From positions 62,001 to 126,000 of the forward strand of contig JAIQEW010000012.1 in the NCBI GenBank assembly GCA_020073605.1: a stretch of 64,000 bases of DNA, given 5' to 3'. The position numbers were made by a program, and so were the translations under genes. This document shows, in pieces, positions 15,553 through 23,900 of the stretch. The notes under the pieces are model-generated. The model was not told where the DNA came from, did no database searches, and was given only the letters and a program-made list of their open reading frames with translations. Position 1 is the first letter of the stretch; each line of letters begins with the position of its first letter. This stretch comes from Terriglobia bacterium. Lineage in GTDB: Bacteria; Acidobacteriota; Terriglobia; Acidiferrales; UBA7541.

Positions 15553-15764
15553 TGGAGTCGAAATCACTGGATTTGTCGATTCGTCTTAATGCTGCTCGCA
15601 TTCGGCGGGACCTTTTGGCCCGCAACGGCTCACTTGTATTCCGTACAACGTTGGCGAATCTGTCTGATGAAGAAGTCGTGAAAAAATGGACCGAACATCA
15701 TACTCAGAAACTAAAGTGGATTGCGGAAGATACCAAGGTAAAAAAGGGGCACGGGCGAATCTGA
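15552..15764 (+). CDS. Small helical protein of the cassette (70 aa)
   Basis: It starts in the TAATG overlap and reads MESKSLDLSIRLNAARIRRD, later LSDEEVVKKWTEHHTQKLKW. It is charged, helical and soluble. Its LSDEE segment and position parallel the 51-aa protein of the first block. No family recognised. It meets the minus-strand operon tail to tail. Confidence 0.55.
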   Translation: MESKSLDLSIRLNAARIRRDLLARNGSLVFRTTLANLSDEEVVKKWTEHHTQKLKWIAEDTKVKKGHGRI

Positions 15765-15779
15765 CGCACTAACAGCCGA

Positions 15780-16085
15780 CTAATACAGTCCGGTTGACGT
15801 GACAATCCTGCGCCGATTATTAGCCGCACTCTTGTCTCTAGCGTATTCCTTCTCTTTTCGAGCCGCCCGCTCATTATTTTCGACTGCCCGCAACGCCTGA
15901 AATACCACCTTAACTTCCTCTGCGGATGATTGCCAGTAGATTGGGTCAACAAGAAGTGTTCGCTGAACCCGGTTTTGGTCTTTGCATACCAATGCTTCTC
16001 CGTTGGTAAGTGACGTTGTTCCGGTCGCGCTTATGTCACCAACGGTCTTGTGAACGAGCGTGTGGTGGATAGATTTCCTGCTCAT
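15780..16085 (-). CDS. Phage protein of unknown function (101 aa)
   Basis: It begins MSRKSIHHTLVHKTVG and ends with a basic segment AARKEKEYARDKSAANNRRR. It is the last gene of the long minus-strand operon. The N-terminal half looks beta-rich (GTTSLTNGEALVCKDQNR), the C-terminal half helical. No family recognised; a small virion or accessory protein is plausible. Confidence 0.6.
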   Translation of the reverse strand: MSRKSIHHTLVHKTVGDISATGTTSLTNGEALVCKDQNRVQRTLLVDPIYWQSSAEEVKVVFQALRAVENNERAARKEKEYARDKSAANNRRRIVTSTGLY

Positions 16086-16108
16086 ATGGATAGTCGCCTA
16101 AACAAGAG

Positions 16109-16390
16109 TTAGTTCAGGTTATTCAGGAAGACTTGCGCGTCAGCAATGCCCGTTGTTCCATCGACGGCTTCAACGGTTACTGTGTCACCGGACGGGTTGC
16201 TATCAGTGATAGCGGTCTTGCCCGAACCATTCCAAATAACACGGGCAAACAAAGACGTGCCGTTCTTTGTGATGTTCAGCGTGCCGTCTGTGTTTGGGGA
16301 GGCAACGTATGTTGCGCCAGACACAGCCCCCTGAGTTCGGGCGGCGACTTGAGCGATGAAATCGGTGACTGTTCTACGGAGTGTTGCCAT
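16109..16390 (-). CDS. Phage protein of unknown function, beta-rich (93 aa)
   Basis: It starts MATLRRTVTDFIAQVAARTQ (helical) and then alternates short beta segments with Gly, Asn and Thr turns, ending DAQVFLNNLN. The composition suits a small structural or decoration protein. It lies 23 bp upstream of the 101-aa gene in the same operon. No family recognised. Confidence 0.6.
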   Translation of the reverse strand: MATLRRTVTDFIAQVAARTQGAVSGATYVASPNTDGTLNITKNGTSLFARVIWNGSGKTAITDSNPSGDTVTVEAVDGTTGIADAQVFLNNLN

Positions 16391-16439
16391 TTCTGTTTTT
16401 CCTTATGCCGTTCTCACGGCGGTTGATTTGTGTTACTTC

Positions 16440-16838
16440 TTACTTCCAATTGCGACGTACAAGAGAAAGGCCAAGTCCAAACTGACTGAGTTGCGGCGGG
16501 TCTATGAAGTCCACGCCCTCAATATTCGCGTTCACCACGATCACCGAACGTGACGCGGGGCTAAAGAAATGTCCGGCCAGTATCGGTGTGACGATGTAGC
16601 TGCCCGCTATCAGATTTGAAAACTGGTACGTTCCGTTCGGCGCGGTCAAAATCGAAGCAACGGCGTCCCCGCTCAAGTTCACCGTTGCAATACCCACTCC
16701 GGTTGTACCTGCATTCCCTGACAAGGAAAAAGTTGCGGGCATTTCCAGCGAAGCCGCTTCGACGCTTGGTGTGGAAACTTTCGGAGGAAAGAAACGCCGA
16801 CGAAGACGGCCAAAGAGAATGCGAATCGTGATAAACAC
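16440..16838 (-). CDS. Membrane-anchored carboxypeptidase-regulatory-like (Ig-like) domain protein
   Basis: From GTG 16838, 5 nt after the upstream stop, the protein has 132 aa. A short hydrophobic/basic start (FITIRILFGRLRRRFF) precedes a beta-sandwich of the carboxypeptidase-regulatory type: GIATVNLSGD, TAPNGTYQFSNLIAGSY and FFSPASRSVIVVNANIEGVDF. Such domains mediate binding or spacing in secreted and phage proteins. The longer frame to 16910 overlaps the previous gene and is less likely. Confidence 0.55.
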   Translation of the reverse strand: MFITIRILFGRLRRRFFPPKVSTPSVEAASLEMPATFSLSGNAGTTGVGIATVNLSGDAVASILTAPNGTYQFSNLIAGSYIVTPILAGHFFSPASRSVIVVNANIEGVDFIDPPQLSQFGLGLSLVRRNWK

Positions 16839-16842
16839 AGTG

Positions 16843-17142
16843 CTAGACCAAAAATAGTTTAAGCACGCCACTGTCGCACTGTACAACTGCGAAGTCGGAC
16901 CACAATTCATTCACCGGAACGATTTGGGATTGACCCGCTACTTCACATTTGAAGCGCAACCATTCCTTGCCAGATGCTGGGTCGATGATAAGTGCTTGGT
17001 CATTGGCCGCGTTCGGCGAGAACCATTCGACACGGGCAATACGTAATTCGAGCGGCGTGCCCTGTGCTGCCAACACAGCAGCTTTGTAGCTGGTCTGAAC
17101 GCCGTAGCAAATTATGGGGTTTGAGTTGAGACTGTTACTCAC
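16843..17142 (-). CDS. Phage protein of unknown function (99 aa)
   Basis: The sequence MSNSLNSNPIICYGVQTSYK through ELRIARVEWFSPNAANDQAL and WLRFKCEVAGQSQIVPVNE suggests a compact beta fold. The gene sits in the tail-ward minus operon between small genes with short gaps. A minor virion protein is plausible. No family recognised. Confidence 0.6.
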   Translation of the reverse strand: MSNSLNSNPIICYGVQTSYKAAVLAAQGTPLELRIARVEWFSPNAANDQALIIDPASGKEWLRFKCEVAGQSQIVPVNELWSDFAVVQCDSGVLKLFLV

Positions 17143-17154
17143 TTGAATTGTCCT

Positions 17155-17364
17155 TTACTGACTATCTGTTTGTAGTTCTTGAGCAATGGCCCACGGCTTG
17201 TTCAGACGCGGGTTTGCTTCCATCTCTCGCTGCTTTCGGCGCATATGTTCAGCAATGCACACTGCATCGTCCGCACCGTCAGGCACATCAATACATTCCA
17301 CGCCCGTTAGTTCGATACGTCGTGAGTTATCAGGAGTGAATTGGGGATTGAACTTCTTTGACAT
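17155..17364 (-). CDS. Phage protein of unknown function (69 aa)
   Basis: I start at ATG 17364 (MSKKFNPQFTPDNSRRIEL). The frame can be extended to 17418 but the added residues are not protein-like. It contains AVCIAEHMRRKQREMEANPR, a charged helix. It lies 12 bp before the 99-aa gene. The function is unknown. Confidence 0.55.
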   Translation of the reverse strand: MSKKFNPQFTPDNSRRIELTGVECIDVPDGADDAVCIAEHMRRKQREMEANPRLNKPWAIAQELQTDSQ

Positions 17365-17463
17365 TGTTGTGTTTCTTTCCTCAATAGAATGAACGAACGT
17401 CAAGGAGACGCAGGGCAAGCCTGCGTTGGCTGCGACGTTCGCTCGTCACTAGCAGCCAATCTC

Positions 17464-18435
17464 TTAGAGGGCGGTGTGGCTATAAGTTCGGGACTTTTTG
17501 AAAGCCCCCGGCAACTCTTGCTGCGCCCGCTGACTGATTACTTCATCCATCTTGGCACGAAATTCACCGCTTTCAGGCTCAAGGCCCGGGAACTGTTGAC
17601 GGACGTTTTCGAATGCGTCCTGCCGAATCTGACGCTTCGCCTCTTCCGGTGTTATGGTCACAGGTGTTGGTTCAGCGCGTAGTTCCGCAACCCCCTCACG
17701 CATTTGCAATATGGCCCAACGCGAATAGGGCTGAACCGTATGTTTCATTCCACGACTACCCGAGTCCACGTCGTGCAACATGCGGCAAGCATGCAAATCC
17801 TTGATACATTCAATCAGAACAGCAGCGGTCACTGGGTTGCCCGCCGTTATTCCACCCTGATTATCGGGTACGGCATAGCCTTCGTCCCGCAACCACGCCA
17901 GCATCTTGTCTCGGTTCAGTTCTTTCAAATCCGGGCGACCTGCGGGAGCCGTAAACGGGCTGGCATTGATGGCACGCAAGAACAACATTGCAAAAATCTG
18001 CAACTGATCGGCAGGCGAATACGGATTAGTAGGAATAGTCGCTACGGGCGCACTGAAATCAGGGCGCTGTTTTGGTTTTTGCTTGAGGTTGGCGCACGCC
18101 GCGAAGTACATCTTGTCCGGCGTCTTTGGGTCTATCCGTAACTGTTCAAGCATCGTTTCGATTTCACTCTGCTGAATCGTGGCGCGGGTAGGCGCAGAAA
18201 CACGGGTTTTCTCTAAACGACCTGTTGTCAGTCGTTGGAGCGTCATCATAATTGCTTTTTCACTGGCCGGGCCGTATCTGCGACTCATGGTCTTTCCATC
18301 CAACTCCGTCAATATGGCGGTATAGGATTCCCCAACGATTTGATTTTTGACTAGGATCATAGTTGCTTTAAGATTTGAAGCTGTAATGTTCCACTGCTCC
18401 GACCCACTGAATTCTTTGTCTCTAAAAGTTGCCAT
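17464..18435 (-). CDS. Phage protein of unknown function (323 aa)
   Basis: One of the larger unassigned proteins. It is mostly helical, with basic linkers: MATFRDKEFSGSEQWNITAS, later NLKQKPKQRPDFSAPVATIP, an LNRDKMLAWLRDEGYAVPD segment, and a C-terminal EEAKRQIRQDAFENVRQQFPG. There is no Walker motif or HK97-like signature, so I do not assign it to terminase or capsid. Its place after the adaptor genes suggests a virion or assembly role. Confidence 0.65.
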   Translation of the reverse strand: MATFRDKEFSGSEQWNITASNLKATMILVKNQIVGESYTAILTELDGKTMSRRYGPASEKAIMMTLQRLTTGRLEKTRVSAPTRATIQQSEIETMLEQLRIDPKTPDKMYFAACANLKQKPKQRPDFSAPVATIPTNPYSPADQLQIFAMLFLRAINASPFTAPAGRPDLKELNRDKMLAWLRDEGYAVPDNQGGITAGNPVTAAVLIECIKDLHACRMLHDVDSGSRGMKHTVQPYSRWAILQMREGVAELRAEPTPVTITPEEAKRQIRQDAFENVRQQFPGLEPESGEFRAKMDEVISQRAQQELPGAFKKSRTYSHTAL

Positions 18436-18481
18436 TTTGTTTCTCCTTGATTATTTCGTTGGCGTAAGGCCAACAAATTCG

Positions 18482-19027
18482 TTAGATCGTGCTTCTTTGG
18501 GAAAGTACTTCTCTCACATCGCGGCCAGACTCACGGATAGTTGCAATCCGTGATTGGGTAGCCAACACTCGTAACCGGGCCAAGTTGTCCTTGGTTAATG
18601 GTTCGCTGACCCCCGGAATGCTGCCAGCAGATTTCATCTTACGGATAAATCCGTCTTGTTCGATCTGCTCCGCTGTTGGGGCATTGCGAAGGGTTTCAGC
18701 TTCCGCATCGGCTCGACGCTGTTCTTCCGCAATAGCATCGGTCTGTTGTTGACGTTCCTCAGCTAACTGTTGGTCGGCCAAACTCGGCGGGCGCGGTTCC
18801 AATCCTCCTGTCCCGCTCAAGTGTTCGTATGCGGCCCAAAAATTCTCTGTAGTCCACGGATAGAAACCTTCTTTTCGGAAGTCGCCAATCTGTGAAATCA
18901 ACCACTGCTCCATCGCTACGGAATTCGTTGCGCTCCCGTAATAGTCAGGACAAAGCGCCGTAAACCGCTCCGCATTAACTGCTGTTATCTCTTCTTTGTC
19001 TTCTAGGGTGAGTCTCTGTGTGCTCAT
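18482..19027 (-). CDS. Phage protein with coiled-coil middle (181 aa)
   Basis: ATG 19027 is chosen because the coding composition starts there; the longer frame to 19216 overlaps the adaptor gene. The N-terminal part (YYGSATNSVAMEQWLISQIG, YPWTTENFWAAYEHL) looks folded. Residues 85-125 (ADQQLAEERQQQTDAIAEEQ) are a strong coiled coil. Function unknown; it may act in assembly with the neighbouring adaptor proteins. Confidence 0.62.
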   Translation of the reverse strand: MSTQRLTLEDKEEITAVNAERFTALCPDYYGSATNSVAMEQWLISQIGDFRKEGFYPWTTENFWAAYEHLSGTGGLEPRPPSLADQQLAEERQQQTDAIAEEQRRADAEAETLRNAPTAEQIEQDGFIRKMKSAGSIPGVSEPLTKDNLARLRVLATQSRIATIRESGRDVREVLSQRSTI

Positions 19028-19052
19028 TGTTTTCTCTTTTAGTGGTTTGAAA

Positions 19053-20051
19053 TTAAGTACCGTCATTGGTCCAACCAGGCCATCCAGCATAGTTGTAGCC
19101 CTCCGCTGCGCCGCCTCCGGGTCCCGAAATACTGCTGGTCGGAGCAAATCCAAATTCTTGATATTCGCGGTCAGATGCTTCCATGGCGCTCTGAATGTCT
19201 TCAAGCCACTGCGCAAACTCCACTTGGAATTTGGCGTTGTCCACCTGTTTGTAGCAGTAGGCCAAAAATCCCTGTTTAACCAGATAACTAAGATCGTTAG
19301 GGATGGGAGAAATTGTCTGTTTCAAAGATGTAATGTCAGGGGGCTTCAACTGATAATTGACTTTCAACTGCCACACGTTTGAATTGTTGGTGGCCAGAGC
19401 ATCCAAACGAAAAGCCACTCCGTTAGGGTCAATCAGCGTCCACACCACTGAGCCGTCGTTCGTGGTTGTACCCGGAGTAGCCAACGCTGCAGGCCATGAA
19501 GGCTGTGAACCGCCTGTGACACCATAGGTGGTAACCACCTGAATATTTCCATTGGTATCTGTAATCGCGGTCGCAGGATTGCTTGATGGGCCACCACCTG
19601 CACTTACTAAGGGGCTCACATATGCAACGTTGGGGCCGGGCCATGTGCCTGTGTTGGCCATGGAATTGATAATCCAGCAAACTTTGGTTGGGCGACCGAC
19701 TATGTTGGTTGGCTGCAAACGCGCCACACAATTGATGGGCGGTTGGATAGGTGGTTGAGATGTGACGTTGTTTATATCAACCATCGTGGCCGCAGATAAC
19801 CAACCCATCACGCCCTGTGCAATACTGGTCGGGTAATCCTGTTGGTACGGCTGCGTGTAGAAAACCGGGGCCTTTTTCTCATTCCATTTCCATGGATTGG
19901 ATTTAGCGAGAATCTTTTTGCAGATGTCGTCCGTGAAAGAAACTGCGGGCTCACTGCTGTAGCCGCTTACCCCTAAAGCTGGGGTAGTCCACGGGAAGAC
20001 GCGGGCATAGTCAATCAGGATTTGCGGAGTTAGATTTGAAGGGGTGGACAT
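19053..20051 (-). CDS. Tail-adaptor/tail-tubular-A-like protein with inserted binding module (332 aa)
   Basis: The N-terminal part shares with the next upstream gene the order of a short helical start, NPWKWNEKKAPVFYTQ, QQDYPTSIAQ and MGWLSAATMV, and both share the C-terminal PIPNDLSYLVKQGFLAYCY-type helix. This layout resembles head-to-tail adaptors of podoviruses (gp11-like), by weak resemblance. Residues about 165-220 hold an inserted module, DTNGNIQVVTTYGVTGGSQP to DGSVVWTLIDP, that recurs in the 1107-aa tail protein. It is 11 bp from its paralog. Confidence 0.6.
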   Translation of the reverse strand: MSTPSNLTPQILIDYARVFPWTTPALGVSGYSSEPAVSFTDDICKKILAKSNPWKWNEKKAPVFYTQPYQQDYPTSIAQGVMGWLSAATMVDINNVTSQPPIQPPINCVARLQPTNIVGRPTKVCWIINSMANTGTWPGPNVAYVSPLVSAGGGPSSNPATAITDTNGNIQVVTTYGVTGGSQPSWPAALATPGTTTNDGSVVWTLIDPNGVAFRLDALATNNSNVWQLKVNYQLKPPDITSLKQTISPIPNDLSYLVKQGFLAYCYKQVDNAKFQVEFAQWLEDIQSAMEASDREYQEFGFAPTSSISGPGGGAAEGYNYAGWPGWTNDGT

Positions 20052-20062
20052 AATGATCTCGC

Positions 20063-20782
20063 TTACTTTCTTCGGGTCGCTGTCTGTAATTCAGTTTGAC
20101 GCATTCGAATTGGACGAAGCGCATCTTCTAAGAAGATCGCGCGTTCCATCTCGCTTAAACCATCTGCTGCCCCAACTAGCTGTCTGAAAAAGATTTCAAG
20201 GTTGGATAAACCAAGCTGCTGGTTGTACGTCATTTGCATTTGCGCCAGCATCCCACGCTCGTAAAGGAAAGCCAGCTTGTCAGGAATCGGAGCCCAAGAA
20301 GTGTTTAGCCCAGCCGCCTTGATCGGAGCCTTCTGGTAGGCCAAGTCAACGGTGTAAACATCGTCGGGCACAGGAAACAAACGAAACGTGATATTGCCTG
20401 CGTTGTCGTCTAACAGCACGGCAATCTTTTGAGGGCGATTACGTTCTCCGTCCTTCGCCAGAACGCTAAAGATTTCCAGTTCGAAGTTCGGCGGCGTGGT
20501 TCCTACGGGATTTGGATTTACAAGCGTGGCTTTTTCAAGCCAGCCGTAATCGCTCAAAGAAATCGGATAATCTGATTGCCCGACAACCGTAGTGATGGCT
20601 GATGTTGCGTTAATTCGATTCCATTCCCAACGGAACGGCGGGGCCACAATCGTTTGCATGACATAGTTGGCCGACGTGAGAGCGGGTTCGTTTGCATTAC
20701 CGCCGACACCCGTAGTCGGGCGCTGGGTAATGAAAGCCGTAAGCCAGTTCAGGGTCTGTTGAATCGTTATGCTGTTACTCAT
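20063..20782 (-). CDS. Tail-adaptor/tail-tubular-A-like protein, paralog without insert (239 aa)
   Basis: Parallel to the 332-aa protein: PPFRWEWNRINATSAI, GQSDYPISLSDYGWLEKATL, a middle DDVYTVDLAYQKAPI and a helical C-terminus PIPDKLAFLYERGMLAQM. The pairing of W-E/K-WN with QSDYP or QQDYP is the shared signature. It lacks the inserted module. A connector-ring role at the base of the tail is inferred from weak similarity to podoviral adaptors and from the tandem arrangement. Confidence 0.6.
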   Translation of the reverse strand: MSNSITIQQTLNWLTAFITQRPTTGVGGNANEPALTSANYVMQTIVAPPFRWEWNRINATSAITTVVGQSDYPISLSDYGWLEKATLVNPNPVGTTPPNFELEIFSVLAKDGERNRPQKIAVLLDDNAGNITFRLFPVPDDVYTVDLAYQKAPIKAAGLNTSWAPIPDKLAFLYERGMLAQMQMTYNQQLGLSNLEIFFRQLVGAADGLSEMERAIFLEDALRPIRMRQTELQTATRRK

Positions 20783-21241
20783 TTAGAAAAAGTCTTCCTG
20801 TTCTTTTGGTATATAAATCTCTGCCTGAGATGCAATCCAGTTCTTACCTTCAACGTCTGATGGGGCCGCCCATACCCATAATTTGCTGCCCACTTCAAGA
20901 GTCTCAATGCCTTCGGAAGTGATGTAGTGGGCATCAACATACAGATCGCCGCCGACTTCCCGTGCCCCCCACCCAGTTTTTGTTCTTGGGTCCCACGCCC
21001 GAAGAGTTATGTCCTCGGGAAATTGCTCTGTAATCGGCTTTCGAAACTGGGGGGTCACATTTACGGCCCGGTCATTTCGAATGGGGGACACGTCGAATGT
21101 TATAGATTCATGGGGAATCAGAAACTGCCGACCGATTTCATCGCGTTCTATATCCTGTCGAAGAACAAGAAAACTAGTAGACCCGGCTCGAATCCCACCC
21201 AACCACCTTCGTTCATCCCAATAACTAACTACCCCATTCAC
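20783..21241 (-). CDS. Protein with divergent cold-shock/OB-like C-terminal domain (152 aa)
   Basis: The start is GTG 21241, overlapping the upstream stop in GTGA. The C-terminal half reads ITLRAWDPRTKTGWGAREVG, GDLYVDAHYITSEGIETLEV, GSKLWVWAAPSDVEG and ASQAEIYIP. This parallels the cold-shock domain order of strand, glycine loop, G-D-x-Y-V-x (F-V-H in true CSPs), then L-x-x-G. The aromatic RNA-binding residues are only partly kept. It may be a structural OB-fold and not a nucleic-acid binder. Confidence 0.55.
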   Translation of the reverse strand: MNGVVSYWDERRWLGGIRAGSTSFLVLRQDIERDEIGRQFLIPHESITFDVSPIRNDRAVNVTPQFRKPITEQFPEDITLRAWDPRTKTGWGAREVGGDLYVDAHYITSEGIETLEVGSKLWVWAAPSDVEGKNWIASQAEIYIPKEQEDFF

Positions 21242-22164
21242 CGAATCAACCCTTCCGATACGGGTACGGTGCGCTCCAGTTTCTTCCTCTGTGCGATGGC
21301 AGCCATCAGTGCGGACATGCTGACTTCACCCACAATTTCTATGTCCGGCGACAATTCAAGTGTTGAACCGTCTTCGGAAACAAGCAAAGACATGCCTTGG
21401 ATTTTCCATGCCGCAATCTTTACGATAGCGGACTTGCGGTTGGACATTTGCGCCGTGTCCGCGTCTTCGCGCACGCTGTCTTCGGACTCTACTTTCGGTT
21501 TGGCCGCTTCGCGTCGGTCAATCTCTTGTCGAATCGCTTCGATACGCATAGCACTAGAAGCTGTGCCGCCAAGAGAGTGAAACAACTTTTCTTTGGAAAA
21601 TGTTTCCGCTAACTTTTCATCGGACAGCTTGCGAAGTGCGGCGCTTTCTTTTTCCGACTCAGTTTCTGGCACATCTGCATCGGGCAAAGTGTTTAGGAAT
21701 CGCAACTTCGTATAGGACGGGCCTTCGTCGTCGGATTCCGTTGTCTTTGGTTCGATTCGGTTCGATGCCGCGATGCCTAACTTTCGACGTTCCGCTTCAA
21801 TTTCTTTCAACGCCTTATTCGCATGATCTATGGCATAGGCTTTCGCTTCGGGGTCGTATTGCGTAACAAGACACGAACGCTCGTAGTTGTCGAGCCGCAG
21901 AGTTTCTTTTGCAACGAACCAATCCTGCTCGGTAGGATAATCTTCACGCTTCGGAATAGACGCGAGAATGGCTACTTTCCGCTTGTTTTCGTAACGTTCT
22001 TCCGCCCGTTTTTTCGCATCCGCCTGCACTCTTTTAATCTTTCGATTTATGCGGGCCTTGGCTTCCGCCGATAGTTCGGGCGCTTTCAACTGAGCCTTGA
22101 GTTCATTTACCAATGCCCGCTCACCGTCATTAAGATTCGGTCGTACTTTCTTCTTGGTTTTCAT
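21238..22164 (-). CDS. Long charged coiled-coil phage protein (308 aa)
   Basis: The first 160 residues are highly charged and helical (KTKKKVRPNLNDGERALVNE, INRKIKRVQADAKKRAEERY, HANKALKEIEAERRKLG), typical of coiled coil. The C-terminal 80 residues are more hydrophobic and beta-like. It starts in a TGATG overlap with the holin-like gene. A scaffold or tape-like role is possible but nothing specific is recognised. Confidence 0.6.
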   Translation of the reverse strand: MKTKKKVRPNLNDGERALVNELKAQLKAPELSAEAKARINRKIKRVQADAKKRAEERYENKRKVAILASIPKREDYPTEQDWFVAKETLRLDNYERSCLVTQYDPEAKAYAIDHANKALKEIEAERRKLGIAASNRIEPKTTESDDEGPSYTKLRFLNTLPDADVPETESEKESAALRKLSDEKLAETFSKEKLFHSLGGTASSAMRIEAIRQEIDRREAAKPKVESEDSVREDADTAQMSNRKSAIVKIAAWKIQGMSLLVSEDGSTLELSPDIEIVGEVSMSALMAAIAQRKKLERTVPVSEGLIR

Positions 22165-22460
22165 CAGTGTCTAATTCCGTGCTTTTCCTCAAACCACATT
22201 GATAATTTGTGGCCTATGACCGAGCCCGCCGTTGAAAGTCCCGCGTAGGCAAATACCGCAAAGGCCAATGCCAAATGGCGAGCCTCAATCAAAAGATTTC
22301 CAACACCTAAGATGGACAGGATGTAGAGAAACGCGGCTAAGAAAGTCGTACAGGCGTTGAACGTCAGACTGCGGCTATTCTTTGCCCGTGAGTTCGCAGA
22401 ATTGATTCCATTAAAAGCTATCGTCACAGCGGACCAAGCGGCCCACAACCAAACGGTCAT
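22164..22460 (-). CDS. Small multi-helix membrane protein, holin-like (98 aa)
   Basis: Three hydrophobic segments are visible: TVWLWAAWSAVTIAFNG, TTFLAAFLYILSILGVGNLL and LALAFAVFAYAGLSTAGSVI. A charged tail WFEEKHGIRH follows. Size, helix count and tail fit holins, but no lysin gene is found next to it. The gene is chained to the coiled-coil gene by TGATG. Superinfection exclusion is an alternative. Confidence 0.52.
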   Translation of the reverse strand: MTVWLWAAWSAVTIAFNGINSANSRAKNSRSLTFNACTTFLAAFLYILSILGVGNLLIEARHLALAFAVFAYAGLSTAGSVIGHKLSMWFEEKHGIRH

Positions 22461-22586
22461 CCAACTCCGAATCTTTCTTCCTCAAACTCTTTTTGGGTTA
22501 GCACTTCCACCGGACAAACCACCGCAGGAGTGGTGCTCGCCCGGTGAAGTGCGTCAATCCTGCCGCTGAGGGGCCAACAGGAAACT

Positions 22587-22886
22587 CTACAGGTCTAGCT
22601 TCGCTTCTTTGTGCCGACCCTTTATGTATCTGCAAAAATATGTGTTGGCGGAATCCGCTTTCAGCAAACCCGCGTAGAGCGCCGGGTTCACGTCACCGTA
22701 ACAATGGGCCGCACCGTCCCGACGAAACCGCACAATCAAGATTCGATCTTCGGGGCCGTATAGAATTTCTTTCAGGTTGGCGGAATCCACGGAAACCCAT
22801 TTGGCTTGTGATGCCGCCGACGAACTTTGTGGAACGGGAACTGAGCCCTTATCCTTCGCCAACACATCGTGCAGCTTTCCCATCAT
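22587..22886 (-). CDS. KTSC-domain protein (99 aa)
   Basis: Residues about 30-92 match the KTSC domain: WVSVDSANLKEILYGPEDRI, LIVRFRRDGAAHCYGDV, then LYAGLLKADSANTYFCRYIK. The fold occurs in phage and bacterial proteins, often attached to lysyl-tRNA synthetase or standing alone, and its function is poorly known. The N-terminal 28 residues look disordered. Domain recognition is fairly firm. Confidence 0.72.
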   Translation of the reverse strand: MMGKLHDVLAKDKGSVPVPQSSSAASQAKWVSVDSANLKEILYGPEDRILIVRFRRDGAAHCYGDVNPALYAGLLKADSANTYFCRYIKGRHKEAKLDL

Positions 22887-22919
22887 TCACCGTTCGATCT
22901 TTCCGCCATGTGAAACCTT

Positions 22920-23270
22920 CTACCGGACCTGTCCGACCAACCGGAGCTTCCATTCGCCTTCCAAATTGCTCCACCCCCACTCAAACCCCGGTTCCGAAAT
23001 ATCAGGCTTACGGTTTTTGTCCGTCACATCCAATGGCGCAACCAAGTCTTCGAAGATTCGTTGCTTGCGCTGAGGCGTCGATACTGGAATCACAGGCTTG
23101 AATGAACTTGGCCGATAGGTGATCGGGTCAGGAACTTCATGCTGCGGCTTCCCCTCTTCCACATGATGTCCACCAATTCTTCCGCAGGTAGGGCAGCTAC
23201 CGTCTGTCTTGCCTTCAAACTTCGCTCGACAATTTCCGCATACCAGTGAACTGAGCATTTCATTCCCCAC
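22920..23270 (-). CDS. Zinc-ribbon protein (116 aa)
   Basis: CGNC at residues 11-14 and CPTC at 26-29 form a typical two-knuckle zinc ribbon, followed by a long proline- and charge-rich tail and a C-terminal FEWGWSNLEGEWKLRLVGQ. It lies 4 bp from the 193-aa structural-type gene. Probably a nucleic-acid- or protein-binding accessory protein. Confidence 0.62.
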   Translation of the reverse strand: MGNEMLSSLVCGNCRAKFEGKTDGSCPTCGRIGGHHVEEGKPQHEVPDPITYRPSSFKPVIPVSTPQRKQRIFEDLVAPLDVTDKNRKPDISEPGFEWGWSNLEGEWKLRLVGQVR

Positions 23271-23273
23271 CTT

Positions 23274-23855
23274 TTACATATCCTCGATGCGAACGTGCAG
23301 CATGTACTGCATGGGCGTGCCGCCGCTCGACGTGTATCCGAAACTCACATTGATTGGCGAACCCGCCGCAGCGTAAATCAGAACCCCGCCCGAGCCTTGT
23401 GTTGTCAGGGCGTTGCCACTGTTTCCGGTGAATGCGGTCGAAGGCGTTGTCAATGACGTGCCGTCAAATCCATCCGTGTACGTAACTTGAAAAGCCGCAC
23501 CGCCGCCCAACACAGAGGTCGAAGATGCGACCTGTGTAACTTTCGCCATCCAATTGATTCGAAAGAATCCAGCCCGGCTGGCAGGCACGGTGTAGACCAA
23601 CTGATTGCTGAGCGCCGCTTGTTGTGCGATGAAGTCGGTATGAAATACTTCGACAGGCACGCCATGTGATGCTGTCGGAGCCCCGCCAAAGGTTCCCAAT
23701 ACTACGGGGTTGGCTGCGGAGTTGTTATTGTGGATGACCCCGTTTCGATCAACCCAATACAGCACGTTACTGTTTGCGTCTAATACGTGAACCGCGTCTT
23801 GGATATTCGGACCCGCCTCACTGGACCAGTCCGCGCCCTTCGTTGGTGTAGCCAT
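23274..23855 (-). CDS. Probable virion surface/fibre-type protein (193 aa)
   Basis: The sequence is rich in Gly, Ser, Thr and Asn with alternating beta strands: HVLDANSNVLYWVDRNGVIH near the N-terminus is a typical fibre-attachment style repeat, and the rest, ending GTPMQYMLHVRIEDM, resembles a jelly-roll head-fibre or decoration protein. No enzymatic motif. Assignment is by composition, not by family. Confidence 0.6.
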   Translation of the reverse strand: MATPTKGADWSSEAGPNIQDAVHVLDANSNVLYWVDRNGVIHNNNSAANPVVLGTFGGAPTASHGVPVEVFHTDFIAQQAALSNQLVYTVPASRAGFFRINWMAKVTQVASSTSVLGGGAAFQVTYTDGFDGTSLTTPSTAFTGNSGNALTTQGSGGVLIYAAAGSPINVSFGYTSSGGTPMQYMLHVRIEDM

Positions 23856-23900
23856 ATTCTTTATCCTGTCTGCTACCGCTTGAACTTCTTTAGTACGCCC

